Shown: positions 10,501-19,915 of the stretch, piece by piece
Layout: each line of letters begins with the position of its first letter
Numbering within the stretch: position 1 is the stretch's first letter
Origin: Schistocephalus solidus
Taxonomy: Eukaryota; Platyhelminthes; Cestoda; Diphyllobothriidea; Diphyllobothriidae
Direction: 5' to 3'
Assembly (NCBI GenBank): GCA_017591395.1
Contig: WEDG01005074.1
Span: forward strand, 1 to 64,000
Length of the DNA: 64,000 nt
Notes under the pieces: model-generated
Database searches by the model: none
What the model was told of the DNA's origin: nothing
Seen by the model: the letters and a program-made list of their open reading frames with translations, nothing else
Program-made: the position numbers and the translations under genes

Positions 10501-12447
10501 AGAGGTTCAGAGTTGAACATGCGCACGGAGTTAGGTCGCTACAGAAGCCCACTGAATTGAGTGACTATTTACGCTGATATTGGTGGATGGGTTTGAGGCG
10601 TGTTTGCTTGTTGGCAATTATCCAGTCGTAAATTGTGTGCTCTATTACTTATGCTGTCTGACTCAGCACCTCGTTCTTGCTCACCAACTATACGCCTACT
10701 TTTATCCCATGTTCCTCTACTAAGCGGAATTCTTCTGGCTAGTGCCTCTTTATCAAAAATAGATCCGAATGCAGCCTGATTATTTACTTGTATTGGCCGG
10801 ATAATGTGGTATGGGCAACTTCTATTCCAAAATATAAGGACTGTCCATCTTTTCAAGGCAACGATGACCGGCTACTGATTGTCTACCATGCACAACAATG
10901 GTGAGCTAGGTCTGCGATTGTTGTGGTTAGGTTGCAATCATCAACCTGGCTGCCATAAATACTTCTAGTGCTGTGTCACTGTCTTTGATGGCGACAGTTT
11001 GTTCCCCGTATTGCTAGCCGTCTAGACAACCTTTCTGCGATCTACTGCAGTTTATGGCAGACGCGGAGGTTCTAACGCCAATTTTCCTGAATTAAGCTAT
11101 TTGAAGATATCGTACGCCTATGTTTATCGAATCACCACGGGTTAACTAATGAGTTACAAACGACTGGGACCACTGGCGCAAGTTTTTAACCTTTGTTGAC
11201 TTTTATTCTGGAGCCCGCGCCGTTACCTTTATCTCACCGCATCTGTATTGCTACCGCAATCCACCTCTTTATGCCCTCCTGACTGATAAAATCGGTTCCA
11301 CTGATAAGATTACTTTCAGAACAAAATAATGTCAATCTAAAGGTGTTGACTCTGTTTTTAAATCCTATTTTTTAGAAGCCCATGCCATAATTTGTTTAAG
11401 CACCGTTCTACTGTAAACGTATTTTCCATCGATTTCTTATAGCTATCCATTCTCTGAGGATCCCTCAAAGCCATCGGACTACGCACCCTTACGCTTTCCT
11501 GCCTGGTGTGATCGTGTTTTTATTTCTCGGTCGACCCTAAGCCATTTGAACGTTCAGAATGCCACTTATGGACTTCTTTGTGAAGAGGCATCCGTCGGGG
11601 ATCACAAGGTACTTTTGTCCGCGGTAAAGGATTAGATCCCTTCTGTTTTTGACGAGAATTAACATGCGTTCTTTGGTAAACTGTTCAACTGTTCTGGATT
11701 TGCCACCAGAAGTCGGTAAATCTAAACGAATTTGTGCCTCTTCCCATTCGTTTAACTTAACGAGTTAGTCCCTGCTACACCAACAAATAACGCTTCGGCT
11801 CCTTGAATTATAACTGAATTTACACTGAAAGTTTCCTTTCAAAACGCATACAATTATTCTGACGTTTTTAAACGTACAGATAAGCATGCTAACTTTCAAC
11901 AGGACTGCGGCGGGTACAGCTCTGAAATAAAGTAAACTGTTAAGGACTGTAGAAATGTCTGCGTTCTTTTCGTTTTAAAACTTCATCACAACAGGACTCT
12001 CTCATTTGAACTAGCATACGCCTTTCTTATGGACGCCATTCCTCCTTCCCCGTTATTTCGTCTCGTAGTAAAAGCGCGAAGTCGTTATAGTTTGTGAAAA
12101 AAAGACATTTTTTCATACCAATTATTCCCTAGGGGGATTTGAGTGTTCTCCTTCTCTCAGTCATTTCCGAATCCCTAAGCCCAAAACGATATCCCCCTCT
12201 TATTGCTTTCTTGTAGCCTGTCTTCCTTCAGCTGACGTTAGCAGACGACGCCTTCACAGTGCATCAAGGTGGGTGGATGCCTTGCGTTGAGGCAATTTTT
12301 GGCCTGTTTAAACTTGCGTTTACTCCACTCCTCTCTTGTACTTTCTCCTACGGCGAGGGCAACTGTGAATGTGCATATAAAACTAAATTAAAGTGGGCGT
12401 TACTTGACCTCGATTCATTGTTTGAAAAGTGTCAAACTATCCTCTGA
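7575..12447 (+). CDS. INPP5A: Type I inositol-polyphosphate 5-phosphatase, catalytic part, spliced
   Basis: Enzymes of this family remove the 5-phosphate of inositol 1,4,5-trisphosphate and tetrakisphosphate, ending calcium signals at membranes. Exons: 7575 to about 7691-7695 (NGRKG...TRW and FVNIHLFNDTNNL); about 8032-8108 (LTCLDRITSKHFNK); 8503-8565 (FIIFGDFNFRLN, metal/phosphate-binding motif); 8943-9116; 9603-9676; 11443-11608 (SYPFSEDP, FPAWCDRVF catalytic motif, SVGDHK); 12217-12447 (PVFLQLTL, completing the DHKPV motif, then a tail and TGA). Phases match across the last joins: the Ser codon AG|C spans 9676/11443 and gives the expected PSYPFSED. The intron after 9116 starts with GC (CAG|GCAAGC). 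The first splice join is ambiguous by a few bases. Upstream exons are not identified. No disabling mutation is seen in the confident exons. The last about 65 residues are lineage-specific and I see no C-terminal CaaX box. Confidence 0.88.
8617..8672 (+). repeat. (CTT)n microsatellite in an INPP5A intron
   Basis: About 18 TTC/CTT units inside the 377-nt intron between 8565 and 8943. In one frame it spells a leucine run, which is a translation artefact of the repeat. Confidence 0.95.
10190..10335 (+). repeat. Dispersed repeat, copy 1 (unclassified)
   Basis: Shares a block of about 140 bp with 21198-21345, including AGCTCAAGTT...TTAGG.AAGACCCTA, CCGGTT..GTCTAAGAA and GAGAAGT...AGTTGGG.AGATA. 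It lies in the INPP5A intron 9677-11442. No coding capacity is recognised, and the boundaries are where similarity fades. Confidence 0.55.
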
Positions 12448-12449
12448 AA

Positions 12450-12850
12450 GCGCTATCGGTAAGGATGCCTTGTATGGCCGCCTAAACAGGACACGGAAAT
12501 AGGAACTGCCCACAATACACGTGTTTTAGCGCCAAATTCCGAGGAAAGTATGTTTATGATTAAGGTGAGGGTTAGGGTTAAGCTTAGGGCTAGGTTTGAG
12601 TTTGAGATTAAGGTCAGAATTGGAATTACGGTCACAATTAGTCTAAGGTTTAAGGTTTTTATCGTGTTAACTGTAGAGTTTAGGTTTAGGGTAGGACTAG
12701 GGTTAAGATTAAGGTAGCCGTTTATTTTTATGTTAGTGTTAGAATTAAGACACAGTTATATTTACCCTTCCCGAAATTTAAGCGGACGAGACGATTCCTA
12801 TTCCCATGTTTTGATTAGGCTGCCATACAAGGCATTCCTACCGCGCTATC
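12450..12850. mobile_element. Non-autonomous DNA transposon (MITE) with 8-bp target duplication
   Basis: The 8-mer GCGCTATC occurs in direct orientation at 12450-12457 and 12843-12850. Between them a 385-bp element starts GGTAAGGATGCCTTGTATGG and ends with its inverted counterpart (..CCATACAAGGCATTCCTACC). The inverted repeats extend about 50 bp with a few mismatches, through GCCTAA.C and GGAAATAGGAA. There is no coding capacity. An 8-bp duplication is typical of hAT, P and Merlin superfamilies, and termini beginning GG would favour Merlin-like; the superfamily is inferred. The element starts two bases after the INPP5A stop codon. Confidence 0.85.
12555..12725 (+). repeat. Degenerate TTAGGG-like tract inside the MITE
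   Basis: Imperfect GGTTAGGGTT / GGTTTAGGGT / TTAAGGT units make up much of the core between the inverted repeats. It resembles the metazoan telomere repeat but is heavily diverged and internal to a transposon, so it is not a chromosome end. Confidence 0.75.
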
Positions 12851-12884
12851 TTTATTGGGGACCCGAGAAGGAGCCTTACTTCAC

Positions 12885-13272
12885 GATTCGACCGTCGATT
12901 TCGACGTGGTACCCCTTGTGCCCCACTGCAAAGCGACGCAGAGCCGATAACTTGCGCGTTAATTAGATTACATTGAAGGTAGACTTCGCTGCATCTACCG
13001 CACTCTCTTCATTCCGCCCAACTGGACTCGCTGTCATCACAAGTCAAGAGGACCACAGGCGGGAGAGAGCTTCGGAGGCTGACGCGGCCGGAACCGCCCG
13101 TCAGCGTGCCGCCACACCCTACTCGGACCTTACATGTGTGAGAGTGCCATAGAGGCCACATTATCAAGGAGCCATTGCAGTCTGGCTCTCAGTCCGCCAG
13201 TCGACCAATCCGCGCAAACACTAGGCTGACTGAGGTGTAAGTTCAATCTTTCAAGCCACGACGTTTAGTGCA
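12885..13272 (-). mobile_element. RTE-ZnF 3' UTR, copy 1
   Basis: On the minus strand this matches the repeat family seen at 14495-14960, 31680-32130, 48411-48850, 56400-56575 and 62870-63115. Landmarks include a GGCGGACTGAGAGCCAG segment, a G-rich stretch, and a terminal GTCGAAATCGAC hairpin at about 12894-12906 followed by GGTCGAA. Zinc-finger coding remnants lie immediately upstream in the same orientation, which identifies it as the 3' UTR of the zinc-finger RTE element. Confidence 0.75.
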
Positions 13273-13905
13273 CCTTGGTAGTCACAGGCTCCGATCACGC
13301 CTGCAGCAGGGGAGCCACATGGAGAAGGGGTCGAGGAACACACCTCCCACTTACGTGAGAGGTGCGCATTGCGGGCATGCGTTGTGTGATGTTGGGCGTG
13401 GTGATTTACGATGTGGTTGCTGGTGCGGAGAAGTGCGGTGGTGTGGTATGGTCAGCGGGCTTCTACCACAGGGTTTAATGGAAGCGCATGTGGTCTAATG
13501 CGTCCAGGCGGGGAGTGAATGTGCGGACAATTGACCCGGGTATGGTTGGTGTATGGTAGTGCTCCTGGAACTGGCTCGCTAGTCTGCTCGATCGACTCGC
13601 AAGTGATCAATCATGCCGATGCGTGATTTGCGTGATCGGTTGCAATGAGGGCAGGATAGGTTAGGGGTCGTAGAGTCGGTTCAGGTGAGACTACTAGTCA
13701 TGGTCGTGCTGGTGGATGGGAAGTTTTTTTTGTTGGTAATTGGAGGGTGGTCGGGTTTACGCTGTGTGCTTGGCATGTCGGTATTGCAGTGAATTCCTCT
13801 TTCGTGGATGCGTGTGTGATCGAGTAGGCAGTTACGGTGTTCTTTTATTAGAATGTGTACATGAGACACTGACCTTGTGAGAAGGCGGCTTATACTAGTT
13901 GGCAA
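13273..13905 (-). pseudogene. Decayed C2H2 zinc-finger end of an RTE element
   Basis: Minus-strand frames still show finger-like pieces: LSCPHCNRSRKSRIGMIDHLR, HRNCLLDHTRIHERGIH, and another decayed unit nearer 13500. These match the CPHC...RIGLVGHLRIH pattern of the better-preserved array at 15390-16178. Several frameshifts and stops break it. No reverse transcriptase is attached at its upstream side, so the copy is 5' truncated near 13905. Confidence 0.6.
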
Positions 13906-14164
13906 CTTTCCAAGCCACGCGTTTCGGATTTATTATAGCGAGACATGTGTTGTTGTGCCGTAGGGATGGATTCCTCGGTGTATTCACCCTCCTGCGCACC
14001 AGTTGATTCTCTGAGCCCGTTCACGAGCTTGTGATGAAATTGGGTGCGGTGGCTGATGTGGCGTGAAGGCCCACATCCTGTGCCTGTCTGGAACTTACTT
14101 GGTAGGAGACCGGGAATGGGTGGAACAAGGGCGGTGGTGACACAGCACGCCGGAATCGGGTCCG
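13906..14164. other. No recognisable feature
   Basis: Sits between a zinc-finger remnant and a possible Penelope-type end. Nothing supported. Confidence 0.4.
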
Positions 14165-14199
14165 CCTCTCTCTTACACTAGGCATTGGAGATCTTCGCG

Positions 14200-14335
14200 T
14201 CAGACAGGATGCGCATGTTACCCACGCACTATATAATGCTAAGTGCGCCTACGACTCTCCAACCTCCAAAGATGGTTAGCTGAAACCGCTGCTGGAAACG
14301 TCGGAACAAAAATTAGCTTCCCCGGGTGAACACGT
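14200..14335 (+). mobile_element. Possible Penelope-like 3' end
   Basis: The stretch from CTATATAATGC to GGAAACGTCGGAAC (14230-14306) resembles 2710-2783 downstream of the Penelope-like element, with CTCCAAAGATGG and GAAACGTC separated by about 20 nt. It runs into a CTT-rich tract, as many of these elements run into simple repeats. No coding part remains. Confidence 0.45.
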
Positions 14336-14358
14336 CTTCTTCTTCTCCTTCTTCTTCT
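14336..14358 (+). repeat. Short CTT-rich tract
   Basis: Imperfect CTTCTTCTTCTCC units directly after the Penelope-like end. Confidence 0.8.
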
Positions 14359-14494
14359 TATTCTGACATTCTACCCGTGACTCTTATTTTCAGTACTGTT
14401 GATTATTATCTTCCTCTTGTAGGCGTTTATCTCTTTACGCATGCCGACTGTCAGCGCATGTTGCATTTCCAACACCTCGATATAACTGTTGTGG

Positions 14495-15389
14495 CAGTTC
14501 GACCGTCGATTTCGACGAGGTCCACCGTATGCTCCACACCAGGTGGTGCAGGGACGGTGACTTGCGCGTGAATTAGTTTTAAGTGATAGTAGCCTTGCGC
14601 TGCAGCTACCGCACTCTCTCCTCCTCCCCCACCTGAGTCCGGTGTCAAGACAGAGTCAAGAAGACCGGAGATGGGAGAGGGCGCAGGTGGCTGGCGCGGC
14701 CGGAGCCGCCCCTGGGCGTGCCACCACACCTGGCTCGGATCCCACGGAGTGGGAGTGCCATAAAGGCCACATTAAGAAGGAGCCATTGCAACCTGACTCT
14801 CAGTCCGCCAGTCAGCCACTCCACACAAAACACACATTGGGCTGACCACGCGGTCCGAGTTATCCCGTCAGTTGGCAACCTTCCAAGCCACGGCTTTTAG
14901 CGCACCGTGATAGTTTCAAGCGCGTCAGATTGTTTATAGTGAGGAAAATACGCTGAGCTCTCGACCTCACTCTCTCCCCCACCCCCACAATCAGACTACT
15001 GTCCGAGCCAGTCAGTTGCCTGATGTGGGAGTGGGCGCATTAACTGACGGATCGGCGTACCCGTCTTCGCGCGCCACAGCACGACCTGGCCCCCATAACG
15101 CACACACCAGGATTCACAAACTCAGGGGATATGGAGCAGCCATCGCCGTCTGACTCCCAGTCCACTGGTCAGCCACTCGACACACACAGCACATACACTG
15201 AGCCGACGGCGTGGTCTGGTGGAAGCGTCAGATTGGCAGACTTCCCAGCCACGGTTTCTAGGACACCGTGATATACTGTGGTAAATGGTGATTGTGAGAG
15301 TGTTGTCGATGCATTGGTGTAGGTAGTGTGCGCTGATGTAGGTTAGCCTACGGTGGTTTACCGGAGGTTGTCATGGAGGCGCATGTGTC
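14495..15389 (-). mobile_element. 3' UTR of RTE-ZnF copy A
   Basis: Directly follows the zinc-finger array of copy A on the minus strand. The distal 460 bp (14495-14960) is the conserved part shared with six other places. It ends in a GTCGAAATCGAC hairpin (14505-14516) and GGTCGAACTG. The proximal part (14961-15389) has similar composition but is less clearly shared. Confidence 0.75.
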
Positions 15390-16363
15390 CTAATAGGCCC
15401 ATGCGGTGTGTAAATGTGCGAAAGCAGTTAGGGCAGTGAAGGCGGGCACGTCGACTGTATGTCGGAGCCCCAGGCACTGGTTCACCAGCCTCCATGCGAT
15501 GGATTCGCAGGTGACCGACCAGGCCGATGCGTGAGTTGAAGTTGCGGGTTCAGTGTGGGCAGGAGAAATCGGTAGAGGCTGGGAGGATGTCATTGCTGGT
15601 AGTGGGGGTGGCAGGGCACTAAGAATGGCAGGAGCGGAGGGTGTGCATGGTGAATCGGTGTTGTCGGCATTGTGGTTAATTCCGCTGTTATGGATGCGCA
15701 TGTGACCGAATAGGCCTATGCGATGAGTGAATGCGCGAGGACAGTGAGGGCAGTGGAGGCGACGACCTCTGCTGTGTGATGGTGCTCCAGGCACTGGCTC
15801 ACCGGTCTCTGTACGATGTATTCGCAAGTGACCGACCAGGCCGATTCGTGAGGGTGAATGTGCGGTCGCATTGAGGTACAGCTTAGGAGAGATTCCCCAT
15901 CGCTGATGGTGGTGGTGGTGGTAGTGAAGGCGGTGGTGGTTGCGGTGGTAGGGGTAACAGGCGATGAGTAGATGGATGTGGTCTCTGTGATGGTGGGAGC
16001 AATGGAATTGATGACAGGAGTGAGGGTAGGGGGAGTCAGAAGGAGGGTTGGCAGAATTTGACGTAGAAATTGGAATTGTCGGATTGTTTGTGCATTGCGT
16101 CCGAAGATGTCCAACCAGGCCGATTCGCGCGCGGAAGATGCGTTGACAGCACGAGCACGTTGGCAGGGGCCTGGGCATTGGCGGTGTTGGTCCGGGGCGC
16201 TGGTGACTTTCGTGCCGCTCTTTTGGCCTTGGCAGCGGCGATCCGGTTGGCCCTCATAGATCGCTGAACCAGTCTTCACTGATCTTCTCCATGCCGGTCT
16301 ATCCTGGGCGAGGTCCTCCCAGGTCGCAGAGTTGATTTGCAGTTGCTTCAGCGATGTCTTCAA
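15390..16363 (-). pseudogene. C-terminal C2H2 zinc-finger array of RTE copy A
   Basis: Continues the reverse transcriptase reading direction with a Trp-rich linker (WEDLAQDRPAWRRSVKTG) and then a basic AAAKAKRAARKS stretch. Fingers in order: CSCCQRIFRARIGLVGHLRTQC (a C2HC variant), a decayed unit ending RIGLVGHLRIHRTETGEP, an intact CPHCPRAFTHRIGLFGHMRIH, then two more (SRIGLVGHLRIH- and HRMGLLGHMRLH-like) displaced by frameshifts. Fingers are separated by Ser/Thr/Pro/His-rich linkers. Presumed role: nucleic-acid binding during retrotransposition, inferred only. At least two frame breaks separate it from the RT frame. Confidence 0.8.
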
Positions 16364-16417
16364 AGTGTCCTTGTAGCGTCGTTTTGACCTCCCTGCCTGC
16401 GAGAACCCGTAGCGACA

Positions 16418-18357
16418 TCACCGTAGAAAAGTCGTTTGGGTAGTCGCTCGTCGTCCATTCTTACCAGGTGGCCGCTCCATCGCAGTTGCACTTGCCTCAG
16501 CATGGCATGGATGCTGAGGATTCCGGTCCGCTCCAGGACTTCCGTGTCCGATCCTGTCTTGCCATCTCAGCTTCAGTATTCTGCGGAGGCAGCTGAGATG
16601 AAAGTGATTCAGCTTCCTGGCTTGGTTCGAGTAGACGGTCCAGGTTTCCGCTCCGTAAAGGAGTGTCGACAAGACGACGGCCTTGTACATCTTCAGTTTG
16701 GTGTTCAGGTGAATACCGTGGCGATTCCACACGGAGGACTGCAGCCGGCCGAAAGCCTGACTAGCTTTGGAGATCCGTTGGGCAACCTCGTCATCGATTC
16801 TCGTGTTGCGCGACATCGTGCTTCCTAGATAAGCGAAGGTTTCCACGTTTTTTTGAGTAGAGCACCGTTGACATAGATTCGAGGAGCATTGTATTCTGCG
16901 CTGGGTGGCGGCTGGTGCATGACAACTGTTTTGGCTGTACTGATTGTTAATCCAAAATCGGCGCAGCCTCCGGCGAAGAGGTCCATGCTCCTTTGCATGT
17001 CCTCCTCTGTCACGGTGTTAAGGGCGCAGTCGTCCGCGAAGAGCAAGTCATGGACTGTAGTCGTAGACACGCGCGTTGGAGCCTGCATACGCCAACTGTT
17101 GAGAAGGTGCCCGTCAGTTCTGTAGGCGATGCGGATACCAGGCTGCTCATCACGGTAGGCGTCCATCAGCATAGCCGAGAACATGAGACTGAAGAGGGTG
17201 GGGGCCAGTACGCAGCCCTGCTTCACTCCGTTGGTCACTGCGAATGCTTCGGATACCGTCCCGTTGTCAGTGACGCGCGCCGTCATCCCGTCATGAAGCT
17301 GACGCACCATGTGCGTGAACCGCTTAGGACAGCCAAATTTCTGCATGACTTTCCACAGTCCGTCACGATTCACCGTGTCAAAGGCTTTCGTTAGATATAC
17401 GAAGGTAGTGTATAGGTGAGTTCGCATCTCCTGACACTTCTCTTGTAGCTGGCGGGCGGCAAAGATCATATCGGTTGTTCCGCGGTGTCGGCGGAAGCCA
17501 CATTGGCTTTCCGGAAGCAGGCCCTGCTCTAGGTGACCGTTAAGACGATTGAGAAGGATACGGGCGAAGATCTTCCCCGCGATGTTGAGCAACGAGATGC
17601 CTCTGTGATTATCACAGAGTTGCCGGTTCCCCTTCCGTTTGTAGAGATGGACGATGGTCGCGTCTTTGAAATCCTGAGGAACTTGTCCTTGGCACCACAT
17701 CTCCTGGAAGAGTGTTGTGAGTTCTGCCATCAACCGGGGCCCACAGTGCTTGTAGACTTCCGGTGGGATTGCGTCGGATCCCGGTGCTTTACCGCTGGAA
17801 ATCTGCTGCACGGCCCGGATGGTTTCTGGTAGGGAAGGCGGGAGATCCAGGTCATTATTCGTGTCCACTTGAGGGAGCCGGTCAATGGCAGCATCGGAGA
17901 TGGCTGATGAACAGTTAAGGACATTTCTGAAGTGCTCGGCCCAGCGCTTCAGAATTTGCGATTTCTCTGTCAGCAGTGTTGTGCCGTCAGAGCTGAGCAG
18001 CGGTGCGGACCCCTTGATACACGGGCCGTAGATGGCTTTGATGGCTTTGAAAATTTTTTTCATTTCATTGCGGTCCGCATACCCCTGGATTTCCTCAGCC
18101 TTTCGGATCATCCAGGCATCCTGCATCTCCCGCAGCCGTTGTTGTACAAGGCGCCTGCATCTGAAGAAGGCTGCTTTGGTGGCGTCAGTTCGAAGGTCCA
18201 TGTAGGCTTTGTGTAGTCTATTCTTCTCCGCGAGTAAGTTGCTGATGTCGGCGTCATTGTCGTCAAACCAGTCCTGGTGTCGACGGTGTGCGCGTCCGAG
18301 TACATCGAGGGCGGTGGACTGGATGACATTTCGCAGTTGACACCATCGTGTCTCCAC
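16418..18357 (-). pseudogene. RTE-type reverse transcriptase, copy A
   Basis: A 510-codon open frame (18357-16825) covers the RT: SSGKAPGSDAIPPEVY, DNHRGISLLNIAGKIFARIL, FRRHRGTTDMIFAARQLQ, motif A region TTFVYLTKAFDTVNRDGLW, motif B NGVKQGCVLAPTLFSLMFSA, and motif [12 protein letters not shown] frameshift near 16840 leads into the thumb/C-terminal part ([11 protein letters not shown]...[10 protein letters not shown]...[14 protein letters not shown]) to 16418. The motif A catalytic Asp expected in F-V-D-L-T-K-A-F-D is Tyr (codon at 17395-17397), so this copy should be inactive despite its open frame. Confidence 0.9.
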
Positions 18358-18379
18358 GGTAGCGTTATCATCTGGAGCA

Positions 18380-19446
18380 TGCAGGTCCTCCAGTTTCTCG
18401 GTTATTTGGTTGCTGAAATCAAAAACAGTGAGCAGGCAAATTTAATAAAAAGAGTATTTAACTTACATGGCGGCCTCTTACCTTGGGGCCTTCGTCGGGG
18501 TTGCAGTCGGAGCCCTCATCTGGGAGATGACAGGCGGTGATCTGTCCAACCATCGGCATCGCGGATCGCCTTGGTTACCAGCACGTCCTGTCGATCTCGC
18601 CTCCGGACGAGAACATAGTCCAGCAGATGCCAGCGCCGCGACCGAGGGTGCATCCACGTGGCCTTCTCCCGCGTCGGAAGGCGGAAGAAGGTGTTGGTCA
18701 GCAGGAGACGGTGTTCCGCACACGTGCGCAGAAGAAGGAGGCCATTATCGTTACAGCTACCGAGACCGTGGGGACTCCAGCACTCCCCTGCCAGGCAGCG
18801 TGGTCCGTCCCGACGCGGGCATTGAAATCACCAAGGACAATTAACTTGTCCTCTTTCGGCACAGTCGCCAGCAAGGCGTGCAGGTCCTCGTAGAATTTGT
18901 CCTTCGCCGCATCAGAGCTCGTCATTGGGGGAGCGTAGGCGCTGATGATGGTGGCGAACTGGTCTCCCCGAAGAGGCAGGCGGAGGCTCATCAGGCGATC
19001 ATTGATACCCTGCGGCAGACAGGGCAGACGTCCCACGATGTCGTTACGAATGGCAAAGGCAACACCAGCGTCGCGTCGCTCTGCCTTTGACCGGCCGCTC
19101 CAGAAGAAAGTGTAGCCGGCCCCCCACCTCCTCCAGCTGACCCCTGTTCAGAGAATCGGGTCTCGCTGAGAGCAGCAATGTCCACCTTGTAGCGCACCAG
19201 TTCCCGAGCGACTAGCGCCGTCCCTCCGTTCCGGCCGGTTGCTCTTAGGATTGTCTAAAAAGGGAACGAACATTCCAGGCTGCTAGTGTGAGTGGACTCA
19301 CCCGAGCAGCCTGGAGAGTATGGCGAGGGGATGGGGACGGGGGGGTATTGTTGTTTGTTTGAGTTTTTACGACCGCGTAGTTTGCGATCTGCGAGCCGCG
19401 GCCGGCTGCAGAAGACGTGAGAACCAGCAATTTTTTTAGGGCACAT
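18380..19446 (-). pseudogene. RTE copy A apurinic-type endonuclease region
   Basis: Minus-strand frames give AAWNVRSL at the start (about 19260-19290), [15 protein letters not shown] (19140-19190), a [15 protein letters not shown] core, and [19 protein letters not shown] (about 18810-18860). These are the WNVR, ET and GDFN motifs of the exonuclease/endonuclease/phosphatase domain of non-LTR retroelements. The later WTDHRLV-like part and the linker to the RT follow to about 18380. At least four frameshifts or stops break the frame. Confidence 0.85.
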
Positions 19447-19915
19447 TTTCTAGCCCCTTCCTCCGCGAGGAGGCAAGCAGTGCTATCCCTAAATAGGGCT
19501 GCTCGGACATCCCAGACGGCTGCCGAACTCCACTATGGGTCACGGTTTTTGTTTTTAGTGGAAGAACGGCCCGAGTTAGTCTGGGCCGCCTACGGGGTTG
19601 CTGTCGCCCCCACCGTAGGACTTTTTGAGAGGGGGGAGGTGGGAAGTTCGGGAGTCAGGCATACCGGGTGTGGAGGCACACACAACACCGGAGACCCTCA
19701 CCTGGTTTAGCCCGCCGGTCGTGACGGTTGCCCGGGGTGTGGCCGCTGGGAAGAACCCAACTTCGAGGAGCCACAGGTGAGAGTTGGGTACCAGTTAGAG
19801 GCGGCCACAGGAGCATTCACCACCTGTACGAGACAAATGGAGCGACCAAATGCTATCTGTGTAGTGCTACCCCTAACTAGTACCCCTACACCCCTACACC
19901 CCTAACTGTTGTAGG
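19447..19915 (-). mobile_element. 5' UTR of RTE copy A
   Basis: Read on the minus strand, it matches the 5' UTR of copy B (48851-49480) over its full length, including CACAGATAGCATTTGGTCGC, GGTGGTGAATGCTCCTG and the AGGTGAGGGTCTCCGGTGTT segment. The outer end is a short TTAGGGGTGTAGGGG repeat (about 19870-19910). Similarity to copy B stops at about 19915, taken as the element 5' end. Confidence 0.75.

Noticed and set aside
12555..12725. True telomere or chromosome end
   Set aside because: Repeats are imperfect, short, and enclosed by transposon inverted repeats with a target duplication.
15716..16363. 215-codon minus-strand frame as an independent gene
   Set aside because: It drifts out of the finger frame into low-complexity Thr/Ser text; the true signal is the RTE linker and fingers in alternating frames.
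18425..18480. Short intron in the RTE linker (GTAAGTTAAA...TTTCAG on the minus strand)
   Set aside because: The corresponding linker is translated through in the layout of the family and the segment is better explained as a decayed coding linker with a frameshift; copy B has similar sequence without both splice sites.
18467..18844. Plus-strand open frame opposite the RTE endonuclease
   Set aside because: Antisense shadow; the minus strand carries the GDFNARVG endonuclease motifs.
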